This document shows, piece by piece, positions 18,463-64,000 of a DNA stretch of 64,000 nt. The notes beneath the pieces were generated by a model. That model did not search any database and was not told the origin of the DNA. It was given only the letters and a program-made list of their open reading frames with translations. Numbering within the stretch: position 1 is the first letter of the stretch; each line of letters opens with the position of its first letter. Source of the DNA: Pampus argenteus (taxonomy: Eukaryota > Chordata > Actinopteri > Scombriformes > Stromateidae); contig CM072869.1 of the NCBI GenBank assembly GCA_036937835.1, forward strand, positions 9,584,001 through 9,648,000. Reading direction: 5' to 3'. Both the position numbers and the translations under genes were made by a program.

Positions 18463-21400
18463 TTGAACTGTAGCTCTACATTAGCTGCTGTTGTTTTGCA
18501 TGTATGTCGGGGCTGCATATATCTCTGCATGGGTTCCCCGCATTATAGCAATTTGTCATAAAGTAATTTATCATAAATGCACATTGGCACCACATCAGTG
18601 CAGGTTCTTCCTGGAGACGCTCATGTTTTGGGGAAGAAAATAAGATTAGCATTTACTTTATCTGATTACTTTAAATCACTGTTTGCTTTTTTTTATTATA
18701 CAATGGCTCCATATTTACATTCTCAAACCACTTGCCAATGCTTAAAAAAAAACCCACATCACACAAACAGCATATCCACATTCAAAAATGAATAATTCAC
18801 ATCATGCAAAATTCATATTTAACTTATAAGGTTTGTCTTTGTATCAAGACGTTGGATGATCAATTTCACAATCAAAACTATTTTATTATGCTGAGACGAC
18901 AACAACAGAGCCAGTTGTCATTGGGGCTACTATGACACTCAATGACACGTTTCAGTTTTTCTTCTTTAATGACTTTCATGTAGCTGTAATTTAGGCTATC
19001 AAACATAAATGCAGTTATTTTCACATTTATTATCTGGTAAATGAGCAGTAATTTGAAACCAATACTGGATACATTTTAAACAGCTGTTTTATTAACTGAA
19101 CAATTCTCAAGAAATAACCCTAGTTTAAATTTTTCCATCAATAAAGTGGCTATTTATTATAAACTGTGATCTGTATGTTGTTGTGTACAATCTGGTGACC
19201 CTCGAGCATTGGGGTTGGTTTCAACTGTTATTTCATACAACTTCACCAGTGATCAGAGGTCATGCCTCCGGAAAACAAATTGATACTTAGTTCAGCTTCA
19301 GTGGCTTAAGCTCTCAGTAGAGTCGAGGACAACATTTGCCACTGAGGCGCCGTGAATTTCGACATCATTTAATGAGAAGTGAGCGGACACATCTTTGTCT
19401 CATTTTCTAAGCTCTTCCAAAGTGACGGATCCTTCAAGGGCACATAAGTGGCTTGTGCATTAGGAGTTTTTTTTGTGTGTTTGTGCACTTTACAGTCTAG
19501 TAAACCTTTTCAACTGGAAATTTCAAGGTTTGGCTCAACCAATACATTTAATTAGTGCTGATTAATGAGTGAATGTGGCTGTGGAAGGCTGACAGATTTC
19601 TCACTTTCAAAGGACACACACATCGTATTGGTAGAAATTACTTTCCATTGTAGGAATTTGCAAGACTTAAGATTTTTCCATAGAAATAACAATTATTAAT
19701 ATTCATAAGTAATTAATTTTTTAATTATTCAATAAATGCTTTTAATACTTGATCAGCTGCTCGTCTGGACCCATGCTAACTCAATAATCACCTAATCATA
19801 GGTGAATTAAAATGTTTTGAAACACTCATGTCACTATCAGGACATGTTAAGAAAGTGTGTTGTAAGGTAATGAGTGGGCTGGGTTCTTGTTCACAAGGGC
19901 AACTCATAATGGTCAGCTCTGACTTATGAACTATGATTTTTGAAACTACATGTGAGCACTTCAGCGTATTGTAATATTTCAAGTCAGTTTCTCCTCGAGT
20001 TTGTTATTTTGAACATTGTTCTGTATCAGAGCCCGATGACCTTTATTCTACAAATTAAGCTGTTTTTGCTTCGCTCTGACTGACAGATCTTATTATTTCA
20101 GTAAAAGTGCATTGAACATTGAGCAAATACCCTGGAGCCATAGCAACTACATTAACAAAAGTTAATGAAATATATAGAGGCAGGACCTGGACTTTCTTTT
20201 ACTTTTGAAAGCTGTGGCATTTACATTTTGCACCTCTGTATAGGGGGAATGAAAACAACATAACACAGCATACACCATCATCTTATCTCTTTCTTGTCTA
20301 TGTAAACACATGTATACTGCAGCCTATATTGTGTTATTTGACTGTTAAAAAGCAGAGGTCTTGTGCGTCTGGTTTGGGAAGAAAAGTCATATCCGTGCAT
20401 GTTTTGCATTATAACAAGGTTAAATAAGTATGCAGTGATGCTAAATTTTAAAGGCCACACAGTTTTGCTTTTGAAACAGCGCAGCTCGCTGGCATTGAAA
20501 AATAAGAAGAAATCTGCAATTTAGATTCAGCTTCAATTCTATGTTAGCTGTCCCAAAGGTCTGACCATGTCTGCATCTGATTATGCTTGCATGCATTTAA
20601 TTAATAATTTGACAATGCACGGCACTGATGTCGGTCAGCTAACACTCTGCAGGGGAATAGATTGCCTGAGACTGATATCCAGGCACAGCCTCTTTGCAAG
20701 GAGCAGAAACGATGAGCTCAGGCAGATTTCAGCTACAGGAGCTCCAGCGTGGAGCTACGTTAATCCCCCCTCCCTCAGGTGCAGCCACTCCTGGGGAGAA
20801 ACGCCACAGACTACAGCTCCCCGCTGATGCTTGGCTGCGCTCTGATTAATGCACTCATCAGTTCTTTTCTTGTTTGTTTTAATGACAACCACGTCCCTTG
20901 TGGGAATTTGGTGACTTTTTGCAAATACTGCTGATGCATCTGCTTACACCTGCCACTTTTTTTCCTTCCTTGTCTTGTGAAAGGACCACTGCCATAAAAC
21001 CCAAGTCTTTTGACATGACTAGGCTGTCAGTTACAGTACATGGAACTATGCAACACATTTTCCAACAGAGATACAGGAAAAACATGAGCTGAGGAAATGA
21101 GCAGTGATAAGATCTCAGTGTGTTGAGATGTGTTGTACTTTGTTGATAAGGCTATTATTCATCATTATGCCTTAGGCAGCAAAAATCCACTCTCCATCTT
21201 GGGCATATGCCTTATACGCATAGTTAACTCACTGCTTTACATTTGCTGATGAGATGCACTGACTTTTATTAGTAATTAGTGTGGATTTTAAAAATAATTT
21301 AATCACTTATTTAGACTATAGAAAAGCTGTAGATATTTAGCTAGAATCCTAAATCTTGGCTGATTTTCTTTTTGAGAGCTGAGATTGTTGCAGGAGTGCA

Positions 21401-24230
21401 GAGAATTGAAATATAGTCCTCCCAGAAACATGCTGACATTTAATATTTAATGTTAATTTGACAGCATCAAAAGGGTGGATGTGAATCATTTTATAAAGGT
21501 CCCTAGAAATGTTATTTAGAAGATTATTCATAATACTAATCACAAGAGGGGAGAGAGGCCATTTTTCAAAATACTTAATCGATTTACAGAAATCTTAACA
21601 ATGCCCATCCCTGCTAAACAGAGGTTTAACAGACACAATCTACCAGAATCCTGCAGCGGAAAGTCCTAAATTAATGGAAACATATTGTACTAGTCCCTCT
21701 TTATCAAACAATATTTAATTAGGAAGACATTCTCAAAGGTAAAATAAATTTGGAAAAGCCTGAAGTTTTGAAGCTGATCTTAGAAAAACATGTAATTTAC
21801 ATGAAAAGCCGACCTTAACAAGAAATGTTCAGGCCACAAGGATGTTACGTAGGTGTACGGTGAGCACTGTATGTCTCAGTGGGATAGCCGACCTGGCAAT
21901 TACTATTCACATTTCATATTATATAGGTCTTTTGCAACATGATGGATGATCATAATCCTGACAAATGCAGACAGGGAAGAGTTGTGGTCATGCCACATTT
22001 GGCTGCCTATATGTGATTGATGATTTTAAAGTGGACAAAATGACTCGCTGTGCTCAGCTGTCCATTATTAGTGTGCTGCTTATTAGAGTATGATACCTTG
22101 CTTCTGGCACCTATCAGGGAGAGACCTCATCATACTATTATCTGTGTGTGTTTCCAAGTGTATAAATATAATCACAAGGCAGGTGATTTCTGTGGAACTG
22201 AAATGTGATTTAGAAACGCATAAGAGACACTTACTTGCATCCACACACGGCTACTTTGCTATATTGCACGTATATCTGGCACATAACATATTACTGGTAC
22301 ATCCCAGCCACATGCTGTTTGTAATAAATGTTGTAAATGCGTCTCTTTTCAACCTGTCTGATCAACTCTAGCAGGCGAACTCTGGCTCGTTTCCAGTGTC
22401 TTGTGATGGATCTTTGTGCTATCAGCCAGGCGCTTTGAGCCCTATAACATAAAGCTCCTGCGCTTATTCAGCACCCGGGTACCTTGCTTGTGATCAATGG
22501 CCAGCAGTCAGGACAGTGAATGGAGCACAGATTGAACCACATCTGGGATTTCGGATGCTGAATAATTGCCCACTCAACAGGGGCAACTCATGAATAATAC
22601 ACTTGCCGACCCAGTGTCCCATCTCCTTTTGGCCCTGTAGCGGCAATGCTATTGCACTCAGGTCTGTCCAGAAAGCAGGAGGTCAGGGCACAAATACTTG
22701 GCACCCCCAGCACTAGCATCAGACAGCCCTGCCTGTGAAGGCCAACGGTGAGTAGAGATAATAATAGAAGACGGAGAAGCAAGTAAGGTTGCGAGGGTGC
22801 GGAGGAGATGTCGCAAAATTTACAGCAATGATCATTTTGATGAGATGTTAGTGTGCTTGTATCAGTATTTGTATACACAGCACAAAGCTGTGTAAGTTGG
22901 GCTGGCAGAAAAAACCACAATCAAACAAGCTTAGTTTTTCACAATTCAAACCATGATGGATATTAATTTCGAGCAGCTTCATGGTACATATAACATGATG
23001 TGTATATATTCATATAGTTTTCACTGTAGGCTAATAATATTGTTGCAAGTTTGAGTACAGTCATTTTTTTTATTTTGAATGTTTGCTTGCATGGTGATAT
23101 TTACAATATTGTGACTATATGACACAATTATATGCTTGTGTTATACACCACAAAGCAATAGAGATGCAGGCAAGACTTGCCTCTAATGAAGAAGATGATT
23201 TGTACAAAATGTATTTCAGCACATTGCCCATTCAGTCCAATTTTTATTGTGTGTCCTTATGATTGTACAAGCAGATTCCTTATGATTTTCCACTGGTTTT
23301 GTGTTTTCACTACTTGGCTTCATGTGTGTCGTGTTTCTTTGTGTATTCATCAGGCAGGCTGAACAGAGCCATACATGCTCCTCTCTCATTTGTTCATTTT
23401 TTTTTTTATGCATTCAGTCTAAGTAGGCGTATTTTGCTCAAGTGGACTCAAGGCCATTTAAAGGGTCATAGTGACAAAAATTGGGCATACATCTTTAATG
23501 CAAATCCAGTTGATAGAGCTCTCATTTCGCCAAATAGAGATCACCTGGTCCTACAATTGCCAGGCTGTAGCGTGCTGCAGGAGCATATTTTCAGATTTAA
23601 TGATCATGATGGTAAATCATGCCTCTTTCAGTCATTGACTAGTCCAGAAGGTTAATGTACTGCACTAGCAGAGAGGGTAAACCATTGATCTAGAAAGGAA
23701 TGTGGGACATTTTTATTCTAATTGGTTATTTTTAGAGAAGAAATTCCACTTAAATATACACAGATCGTCCCTGTGAGAGATCCCACACACTGTTTTACTG
23801 TGAATTGTGAGTCGCGAGTTTGGCCTACACTTGATTGATTGTTGAAATAACAAACCTAGAGTACATGCAGTGATCAGTATGTACTTGTGTTTTGACATTT
23901 TTAAGTGCGAGACAAATGTCGAGATTTCAGAGGACTGTCTGCACATAAAGTAAGGTGCATCCAGGCGCAGTAGTTTTTCTCTTGCTCGCTCCTCACTATC
24001 TGCTTCACACTCCGCTTACCCGGCGACATTTGGGACGAGTTTCTCACTGCTTGGCTTCTCACATCTTGGACACTGACACAAAATAAATGAAGACACAAAG
24101 AAGACATGAGGTTCAGAGTTGGTGGCTGAGGTGTGAGACTATTGGGGTGTAAAATTGCCCTGGCAGCCGTGCTGTTGTTTCAGCATTTCATGGCGAGCAG
24201 CTCAGCGTCCCTACTTGGCTGTTCAGTGCC

Positions 24231-24249
24231 TTTTTTTTTTTTTTTTTTT
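24231..24249. repeat. T19 homopolymer
   Basis: Nineteen T in a row in MEGF11 intron 1. Confidence 0.95.
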
Positions 24250-27200
24250 CTTACATTTGTTTTTCTGTTCACACCACACCTTTTGCTGAGCGCTCTGTAG
24301 AAGCTGCATCTAGGACGCTTAGTGTGCATGATTGTTCGGTTGTGCTACCTTGACCAAAGCTGCAGTGTAGTTCAGTTTTGTTCTGAAACTAAAATGGTCC
24401 TGATGGGAGAGAGCAGAAGGTTCAACAGGCTAATATTCACACATTAATTTGTCCTAAGATATCCAACTGTTCTCCAGCAGCTCTCATTACTTGCAATCAG
24501 TCAAAGGGTGGCTAATTGTCTGTGTGGGGAAGGACAGCCTTACTGGTGTGAGGAGAAGCCTGACTGGTGTTTCTGCCTGGTGGCAGCAGGAGGCCAGAGC
24601 TCGGCCGCGGAGAAGACGACAGACGTAGCGCGGAGTGCATTGCAGCACATTTGGCTGTCAGTGTGATGTCTGGGGTTTGTTATTGGAAGCATGGGGTGAA
24701 ACACGCTGACTGTTCTAAGCAGCAGGCTGAGCGATGTCACATCAGGCACATTTATTATTTATTTATTTATTTTAAGTGGTGTTGTTTTAGTAATTAGTTT
24801 TCTTACAGAAAATGTGGGAATAAAGCTGGTAATTGGCGACATGTTTATGACGGTAGGTTGGAGATTGTGTCTGTTATGTGAATAAGAAAGCCAATTAATT
24901 AAAAAAAAAATGTGATAATGTTTGACATTAGAAAAACTATAAGAAAAAATTAGGGCAAAGTTGCTATATGCTCTGTTTTATTATCTTTATTTGATGTTGT
25001 TTAGTCACATTTGTTTTAAATTTTCTGCTCTTTTCGTTGAACTACTCCTGAACAGACGGCTCAACCGGCTCCACTGCTCCTCCCATGTGTATCTGATTCT
25101 ACATCCATAAAACTAGACTAGATTAGTTCCTCTGATATAAAACAATTTCTAAGTATTTCCTGTGGTTGAGAGTGGGCAGATTCCTGCCTCGGAGCACACA
25201 GGACAGTGTTTGTCTGCTCTGACAGGCTGCAGGCTGAAAGAAATAAACGTATGAGGAGAGATTCCCTCCAATGGGCTGTGTCTGGTATTGGCCTGCCCTG
25301 CGGTAAGGCAAGGTTATTCAGATGAAAGATGGTGTTGAGATTAGTGAGCCCTGCCCGAGTGTGTGGACGTCCAGCATGCTGCACTGTGTGATTTATGAGA
25401 GTCGTGATATCATCCGTCCCCACATGAATAAACCATGTGGCCAGAATTAAGCTCCTGTTAAACGACGCACAGCATTTTCCCAGGTCCCTCAACCACCAAG
25501 TGGAAATCACAGTTATGAAAGTTGTGTTGTAGTAGTTTCATGAGCCTGCTTGTTGATGGCCCAGTGCAACAGGTAAATCTTCTCTTGGGGATTTCCTAGT
25601 TACTGATAGTTAGGCCTGTCAGCTGATGGTTGGTTTTCTTTAATACAATATGCCATCATTTATAGTGGGCTGCTGCAGTGGCTCTTGGGAAACTGACAAA
25701 CTGCATACATATAAATGTTGTACATGCTAATAATATGACTATTGTAAATATGTCTACTGTCCCTCCTGTCCATCTCTCTGCTTAGAAAATCATATCCAGA
25801 AGCAGAGAGCTAAAGCAGAATGGAATTATCTTCCTGAAAAAAAAATCTGAACCCAGACTCACAAACTGGTTGAAGTATGAATGTCCATAACCAGAGCGAA
25901 GCAGAATTTAAGTCACATAGTCCAGTCCTGTGATTGAGAGATTGTGTTAATCCTTAGCTGGATCATGTCAAGATGGCATTCCTAATCGTTAAAATGTAAT
26001 AAAAAGTAAAGTACCAGGAGTGCATTTTTACTGAGATCAGGTGTAAGACATTGCTGCCTTGGCTGCACTTCATGCTGTCAGCATTAGTGAAATATCCATA
26101 ACTGTAGCAACAAAACGGCCTCTTGGGTTTTGACTTCATCCCACTTAATGCCAATTTGTGTGTTTGGTCTCTTTTTAAAGTGATGTGTGTGTGTACAGAG
26201 GAACAAAACAAGAAGTCAGAAGAAACTAATAAAAGTCCACTAATTGGATTCCTTGTTGTCATAAAGTTTTAGCACAAACCAATGTTAATTAATGGGAAAT
26301 TTTAACCACAATCAGCAGTGGAAGTGTTCAGATAATTTAAATTAATGAAGTGAAAATACAATAATATCAAAATACTCTGAAGCCCTGCAGTCAAAAGTTT
26401 ACTAATGTAACAGGACAAAGGTGTCACCAGCGAAATGTGCTTAAAGGTATCAAATATCAAAAGGATATTATGCAGAATATTATACTACTACTACATATAT
26501 ACATGTAATAATATGTTATTATTGTGTTGTGTATATTATTGGTTATTAGCATTCATGCATTGAAGTGTAAGCACTATTTTAGTATTGTAGCAGGCTGATG
26601 AGAAGCTAATTTTAATGACATAGCATAGCATTATATTTTATAAACTGATCATCAATCGGACATGAAGTAACTGGTAACATTAATTGTCAGAGAAATGTAG
26701 AGTAAAAAAAGAGTAAATGTAGTGCAGTATAAGATTGAAATAAAAAGCAGCACATCCCCGACATGTCATTGTCCTCTCCTCCTGGACTCAAACTCATGAC
26801 ACACAGGTATGTGGCTGAAGCCAGAGGAAGCAGTGTCTATAATGCACCACACCGTGGCTTCTTTAACGAGGCCTGACTCTTAATGACACAGCCCCCAGCG
26901 GCAGACGGGGATGACCAGCAGTGGAGCTTATCTCATTGACACTTTGTGCTGCGTGGTTACACCTGTAACCTTTAGATCTCCCCAAATTAGGTTGCTATCC
27001 TTCAGTAGTAATTACAAAACAGACTGAGTGAGTGGCCGGAAGAATTCTCATAAAAATTGTATATGAGCTCTCAGCTTGAATTTAGAGGAGGTATAATAGG
27101 CTGATTGTGCAAAGACATGTTACACACAGAAGCCCACAACTGATCAGGCATTCTCTCTGTTGCTCCAGACAAGATTGCAATAGCAAGTGATGTTTCCGTT

Positions 27201-29430
27201 GACTGGTTTCCATTATGTAGATGTAAATTAACACGAGCAAGATGAAACTGTGCATTTTGATAAATGAGCACCAAGATGAGCCTGAATAGCAGCTGGGATC
27301 CATAGATGGGAGGTGAGCTACTGACTTGTGCCAGTCAATCGTGGCCTGCTGAGCATAATTCATGGAGGAGTGCAGGTGCTGGTCAGTCAGGGGACGGGTG
27401 GTTAATTGCATTGCACTTTAATAAGTCACACGCTGAAGACACATGGCTTTAATCATGCAGATGTCTCTGCTAATAGGCAGTACGAGGGACTTATGTGGCT
27501 CGGGCTCATCAATGTCAGTGTTTCTGCAGGCAGGAGTCCAATGTTAACCGTAGGTGTCCATGTCAGTGCTTATCCTCACATACACTACATCCTATATACA
27601 GCCTCACTCTGTATCCTACATCTAGTACTTTGCACTTGTATTTCCATCAACTGTCTAAAAGGTGTTGCTATTTCAGCAGTTTGTCAGCAGTACAGTAAAT
27701 GAGAAGGTTTCATAGTGTTAAGGAACAGAACAGAGAAATTCATTTAGGCTGAATACAGTCTGGAGAACATTTTGTTTGGTGTAAAGTGAACATGGTTCAA
27801 TTGAAACCAGCTGTTTTTGTGGATGTCAGCACATGCGGGGAGGAGGCATACATGAGACCCAAGTGACGAGCATCATATTGATCCAACTCGTCTGTCTTAT
27901 GTTCTTTGCTTACGCTTGCTGTACGCAGAATCGAGAATGATAGAGAAGTTCACTTAGACCAACTGTCTAAGTGAATATTATGGAGTATCTTGATCTTCAG
28001 ATTTTTAAAGTCACCAAGCTGTTGTACTGACATATGCAGTGCTGCACACAGATATATCTGTGGTGGTAGACTGTAACCACATAGCATAAGACATTAAAAT
28101 CTGGACACAAGAATTCAGATCAGAATGAATGAACTGCGGTCTGTTGCACTTTTGATGACATTAGACAGTAAACAAGCGTGTTGTGCCTACATGGTGCTCG
28201 CAGATCAGTGGATCAAGAAATACATGCAGCATGGTAAAATATTTTTTACTCTTCATTGCAAATAACACATCCCATCATGTGGCAGCATTTCATTTTTTAG
28301 TTGTTAATCCAGTACCCAGATTACTATCTGCAGAAGGGTTAAGCAAAGCGTCTTGTTGCATCATGCAGCAAAACCAGCAGAAATGTATATTTCCTTATGG
28401 AAAAGCCATCATATGGAGCTTTGAATTTGGAGCTTATATTATTTGAATTTCACACAAATTTTAATTATTTATTTTGTTCAGTGAAAATGGGTCACAATGT
28501 ATACATATAAAAAGTAAAGTATACCCTTTCCCCAACCTGATGAATTTGTAATTCAAACGTTAATATTTGTTGTAGGTAAGTGTTCATTGTTGTAAAAGTG
28601 TAGTACACTTTATTAGCTAGCTCTTTGATGCAGCTTCATTTAAATTCTATTTTATTCTTCTGTTCTTATTTCCAAACAGAGGTCTCTAAATGATACTATA
28701 AGTGAGTATAATAGACATAATGAATCCACCTACAATAATTCTTCAGTCTTCTATCTCAATGTCTGCCCGGCTGGCCCTTAGCAACAGTTTATATGCAAGC
28801 TGAATTATTTATTTTGCCAAGAACAAAGGCAGCCATATTATTTTGTTGTTGTCTTTACATTTTAATTCAGATTTCACAGAAAATGAAGTACAGAAGACTC
28901 ATAAACCCGCCCTCTGACCTCCTGGAGGAATCATTAAGCGGTGCAGTGTAGTGAGAGTGATGATAAACACATCAATGTTCTGTTCACGCCTGTATTATCA
29001 TTGCAATGACCGTTGTGTAGGCTTTAATGAGTACACATAACATAATCTTGTCACACTGTGGACAAGCCACTTGTAGTGTTTGAAGTGTGAACAGAGTTCA
29101 TTGTATCAGCACCTCTTGAGTTAATGTAGGCTTTTATTGCTGTGGGTAAGTAAGTGGGTCTGTGTACCAGGTAGGAGGGACACAAAGTGGAATGAAAACT
29201 GTGTGGTCGGATGTGGAGGCCGCACAGAGTAAATTGGCCTTTCAAGAGCAGCTTTTGTGAACTGTACCCCTGTTGAGATTCTTGATCCCATAAGAAATTT
29301 ATGAATTTTTGTGTGCGCATGCGTGCGAAAGCAAGCAAGCAAGGAAGCATGTGTCTTCTGTGTCATCATAAGCTCATTATTTTTCTTCTCTCCCACAGAT
29401 CTGTGACCTGTCATCACTTTTCTTAGCAAG

Positions 29431-29458
29431 TGTGTGCGTGTGTGTGTGTGTGTGTGTC
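29431..29458. repeat. (GT)n microsatellite
   Basis: TGTGTGCG followed by ten TG units. Confidence 0.95.
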
Positions 29459-30650
29459 TGTCTATCTGAGCACAGCAGCACTTCTGTCACTTTCTGCCCC
29501 CTCAGCATCCGCAAAAAACACGCAGGAACCACAGGCTGTAAGATTAGGTGAGCTTAAGGCCACGTGCCTCTGGCTATTAGATCTGTCACTGTCTCTTACT
29601 TGAAGGGCTCCATGGCACTTCCTTTGTTTGCAGCCATCAGTCTAACAACTACTAAAAGCCATTGATTCACACAATCTCGCACATACGCTATTCAGAATAA
29701 TCCTAAATTGCCCAAAAAAATTGTAAAACCACAACTTGTTGAATTGACTGTGAACCCATGAGGTTTTGACAGATGTGATAAATGACATGTTATGAGATAT
29801 TGCTGTTGTCCAGAGTCATTCAGAGAAATGCCTAAAGGTGGTGGTCTAATCGGAGGAGCAATAAAAGCTTTCTAGTCAATCTAGAAGAGCCCTTGTAGTA
29901 TTTAACAGGATTGTTTTGGAGAAGGGGCTGAATATGAAAACGGCCGTAGACCGTTACATGTGTGTATCTTGATTAATCATCCTGTTAAGGAAATGAACAT
30001 GACTTTAACCTCTGCCTGTTCAGATGAACTGCTACTTAGAGGAAGTGGAGGTCTGATTGATTTTCTTTCACATGTGAGTGAACTACATGCAGCTATCAAT
30101 GCACAAGATTAGCTGAACATGTAAATGCCAGTGTTATTGGATACAGTCCCTCAGAAATATTGAACAAATCTCCTATAACACACCGAAGCACTTGCAAGGT
30201 ACATAGAAACCGAATGCATACATGCAACACATTCAACCATACTTTTTTTTTTTTACATTTACATTTATTCTCGTGTATTTGTTGTTTATAATACACCAAA
30301 GTGTAAGATTCCTAATCTGAAAAGTTGATGTCACAAAAGATAGAGTTGCATTACTTACTAGTGTCATTCAGGCAGCAACTTACTGTATGAGATATGGTGT
30401 GTGTCAGTCATACATGTGACTGATGTGCACATCTAAGGTAAGACCTGTGCGTGTGGAGAATCCATCACTGTCATGTCCGTTGATCATACATATGGACTCT
30501 ATACATCTAATGAAATAACCTGCTGGTCTAAACAAATCAACATCTCTTAGTGTCACAGGGAGGTTTCATCTCTGGAGGTGCTTTTTGAAGGTCTCATTGA
30601 AGGAGATACCACAGTAACATATGCTATGCTTTTTTTGATAATCTTGTCAT

Positions 30651-31080
30651 AAAAAATATTTTGACATTTTGGGAAATATACTTTCTTAATTAAATTAAAT
30701 CAAATTTTTATTTATATAGCCCAAAATCACAAAATACATTGGTCTCAGAGGGCTTTACAATCTGTACAGGAAGTGACACACATCAGTCCTTAGACCCTCG
30801 ATTCGGGTAACGAAAAATGAGAGATTAGAAATGGCTAGCCTTGCTCTGTCCACAAGTAACAAAATCTGACCAGTTTATTGTTCTTTATGAGTAGTTATGT
30901 GCCTGACTATTTCCTGGGTCAGCACAGTGCCTTCCTGGAGCTGTTTTCTAGGTAATCACACGGTGATGCCAAGACTCCATGAAGTTGTAAAACCACAACT
31001 TGTTGAACCAAGCTAAGATAATTAGCTGCAAGCTGTAGCTTCATTAGAGTGGTCTCTTTTCTTGCTCAGAAACCTTTTTT
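30651..31080 (+). repeat. Dispersed fish repeat interrupted by a second retroposon tail
   Basis: The outer repeat starts ATTTTGACATTTTGGGAAAT and resumes at about 30830 with AATGGCTAGCCTTGCTCTGT, CCTGACTATTTCCTGGGTCA and TTGTAAAACCACAACTTGTT. This order matches a common percomorph interspersed repeat I recall. Between them (30691-30825) is TTTTTATTTATATAGCCCAA ... CAGAGGGCTTTACAATCTGT ... TCCTTAGACCCTCGATTCGG, which has the look of a fish LINE/SINE 3' tail in minus orientation. Confidence 0.55.
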
Positions 31081-31203
31081 AAAGGGGATTAAATGATCTA
31101 AATGTGCATTTCCTCAATTTCTATTGAAAAAGGCCAATGTGAGAACTGATCGAATTGTTAAAGTACAACCATATATCTTTCTTTTCTTCTCTCAGAGTGA
31201 AGA

Positions 31204-63554
<32,351 letters not shown>

Positions 63555-64000
63555 GTGAGTCTAAGTGTACCGTATTCCTTCACTGTACTGACTTCAGTGG
63601 CTACTGTCATGGTCACATTATATTATGTTATTTACTTAGTTTGTATTTGACCTTTATTCGGTATCAAGGTCTCATTAAATCTTTTTCAAGAGAGTCAAAA
63701 TTGCAGCACAATTATGTTACACAAACCAACACATACCCAACATTCACAAGAAGACGACAAAAAAGGAAGGAGGAAGAGAAGCAAACTCAAAATGCATTGA
63801 ATCAATTATCAAACAAAAATGAGAAAATGACATTCATTTAACACGTTGAAACTTTACTCTGTGGTTTAGTTTATCACTGCTGTAATTATGGAGTGTCAAG
63901 TTCTAATTATGCTATTGGTTACATTCATTTTTCATAAATCGGTTAAGGTTAATTGTCATTTTAACCTTGCTCTTTGTTGCTCCTTGCTCTGTTATAGTTA
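63555..64000 (+). other. MEGF11 intron, cut by the window edge
   Basis: AT-rich; no feature seen. Confidence 0.8.

Larger units (their letters stand above)
17469..31195 (+). other. MEGF11 intron 1
   Basis: 13.7 kb intron. It contains a CTCF-like motif at 18211, a T19 tract at 24231, a CpG-dense spot at 24600-24640, a GT repeat at 29431 and a nested repeat at 30651-31080. No further coding exon was supported. Several stretches (for example 20560-20860 and 22380-22620) are less AT-rich than the surroundings and could be conserved noncoding elements, which cannot be tested here. Confidence 0.6.

Overview
The window is vertebrate nuclear DNA, most likely from a percomorph (spiny-rayed) teleost. 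The genes have GT-AG introns, an AT-rich background and many microsatellites. The interspersed repeats resemble ones I recall from percomorph genomes, and the LINE is of the fish CR1/L2 type. No prokaryotic or organellar features were seen. The gene order RPL4 - MAP2K1 - MEGF11 matches human chromosome 15q22, without SNAPC5, TIPIN or DIS3L between them.

Layout. (1) 1-416: last two coding exons and poly(A) signal of RPL4 (+), entered inside an intron that carries the 3' half of a U18 (SNORD18) box C/D snoRNA. (2) About 1250-2410: a tandem partial copy of the RPL4 3' end, decayed into a pseudogene but still holding two U18-like snoRNAs; the duplicated block also includes the MAP2K1 tail. (3) 12221-2384 (-): a complete 11-exon MAP2K1 (MEK1) gene, 1188 nt of CDS and 395 residues, with every splice junction in phase. 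(4) About 12.5-17.1 kb: intergenic DNA with satellites, retroposon remnants and a CTCF-like motif. (5) From about 17.2 kb to beyond the right edge (+): MEGF11, with a CRE-bearing GC-rich promoter, a noncoding first exon, a 13.7 kb first intron, a signal-peptide exon at 31204 and eight further constitutive coding exons. These give 432 residues: signal peptide, EMI domain and the first EGF-like repeats. A 21-nt in-frame microexon candidate lies at 37321-37341. (6) 57335-60510 (-): a LINE with an uninterrupted 963-codon endonuclease/reverse transcriptase ORF inside a MEGF11 intron.

Functionally these are linked neighbours, not a pathway cluster: a ribosomal protein and snoRNA host gene, a core ERK-cascade kinase, and a transmembrane adhesion/engulfment receptor. 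The most interesting items are the MEGF11 microexon, the snoRNA-bearing RPL4 pseudogene that overlaps the MAP2K1 3' end in antisense, the uneven divergence of that duplication, and the triple inverted repeat at the 5' end of the LINE. Splice sites were placed by hand from consensus sequence and reading phase; family assignments come from recognising the proteins, not from a search.
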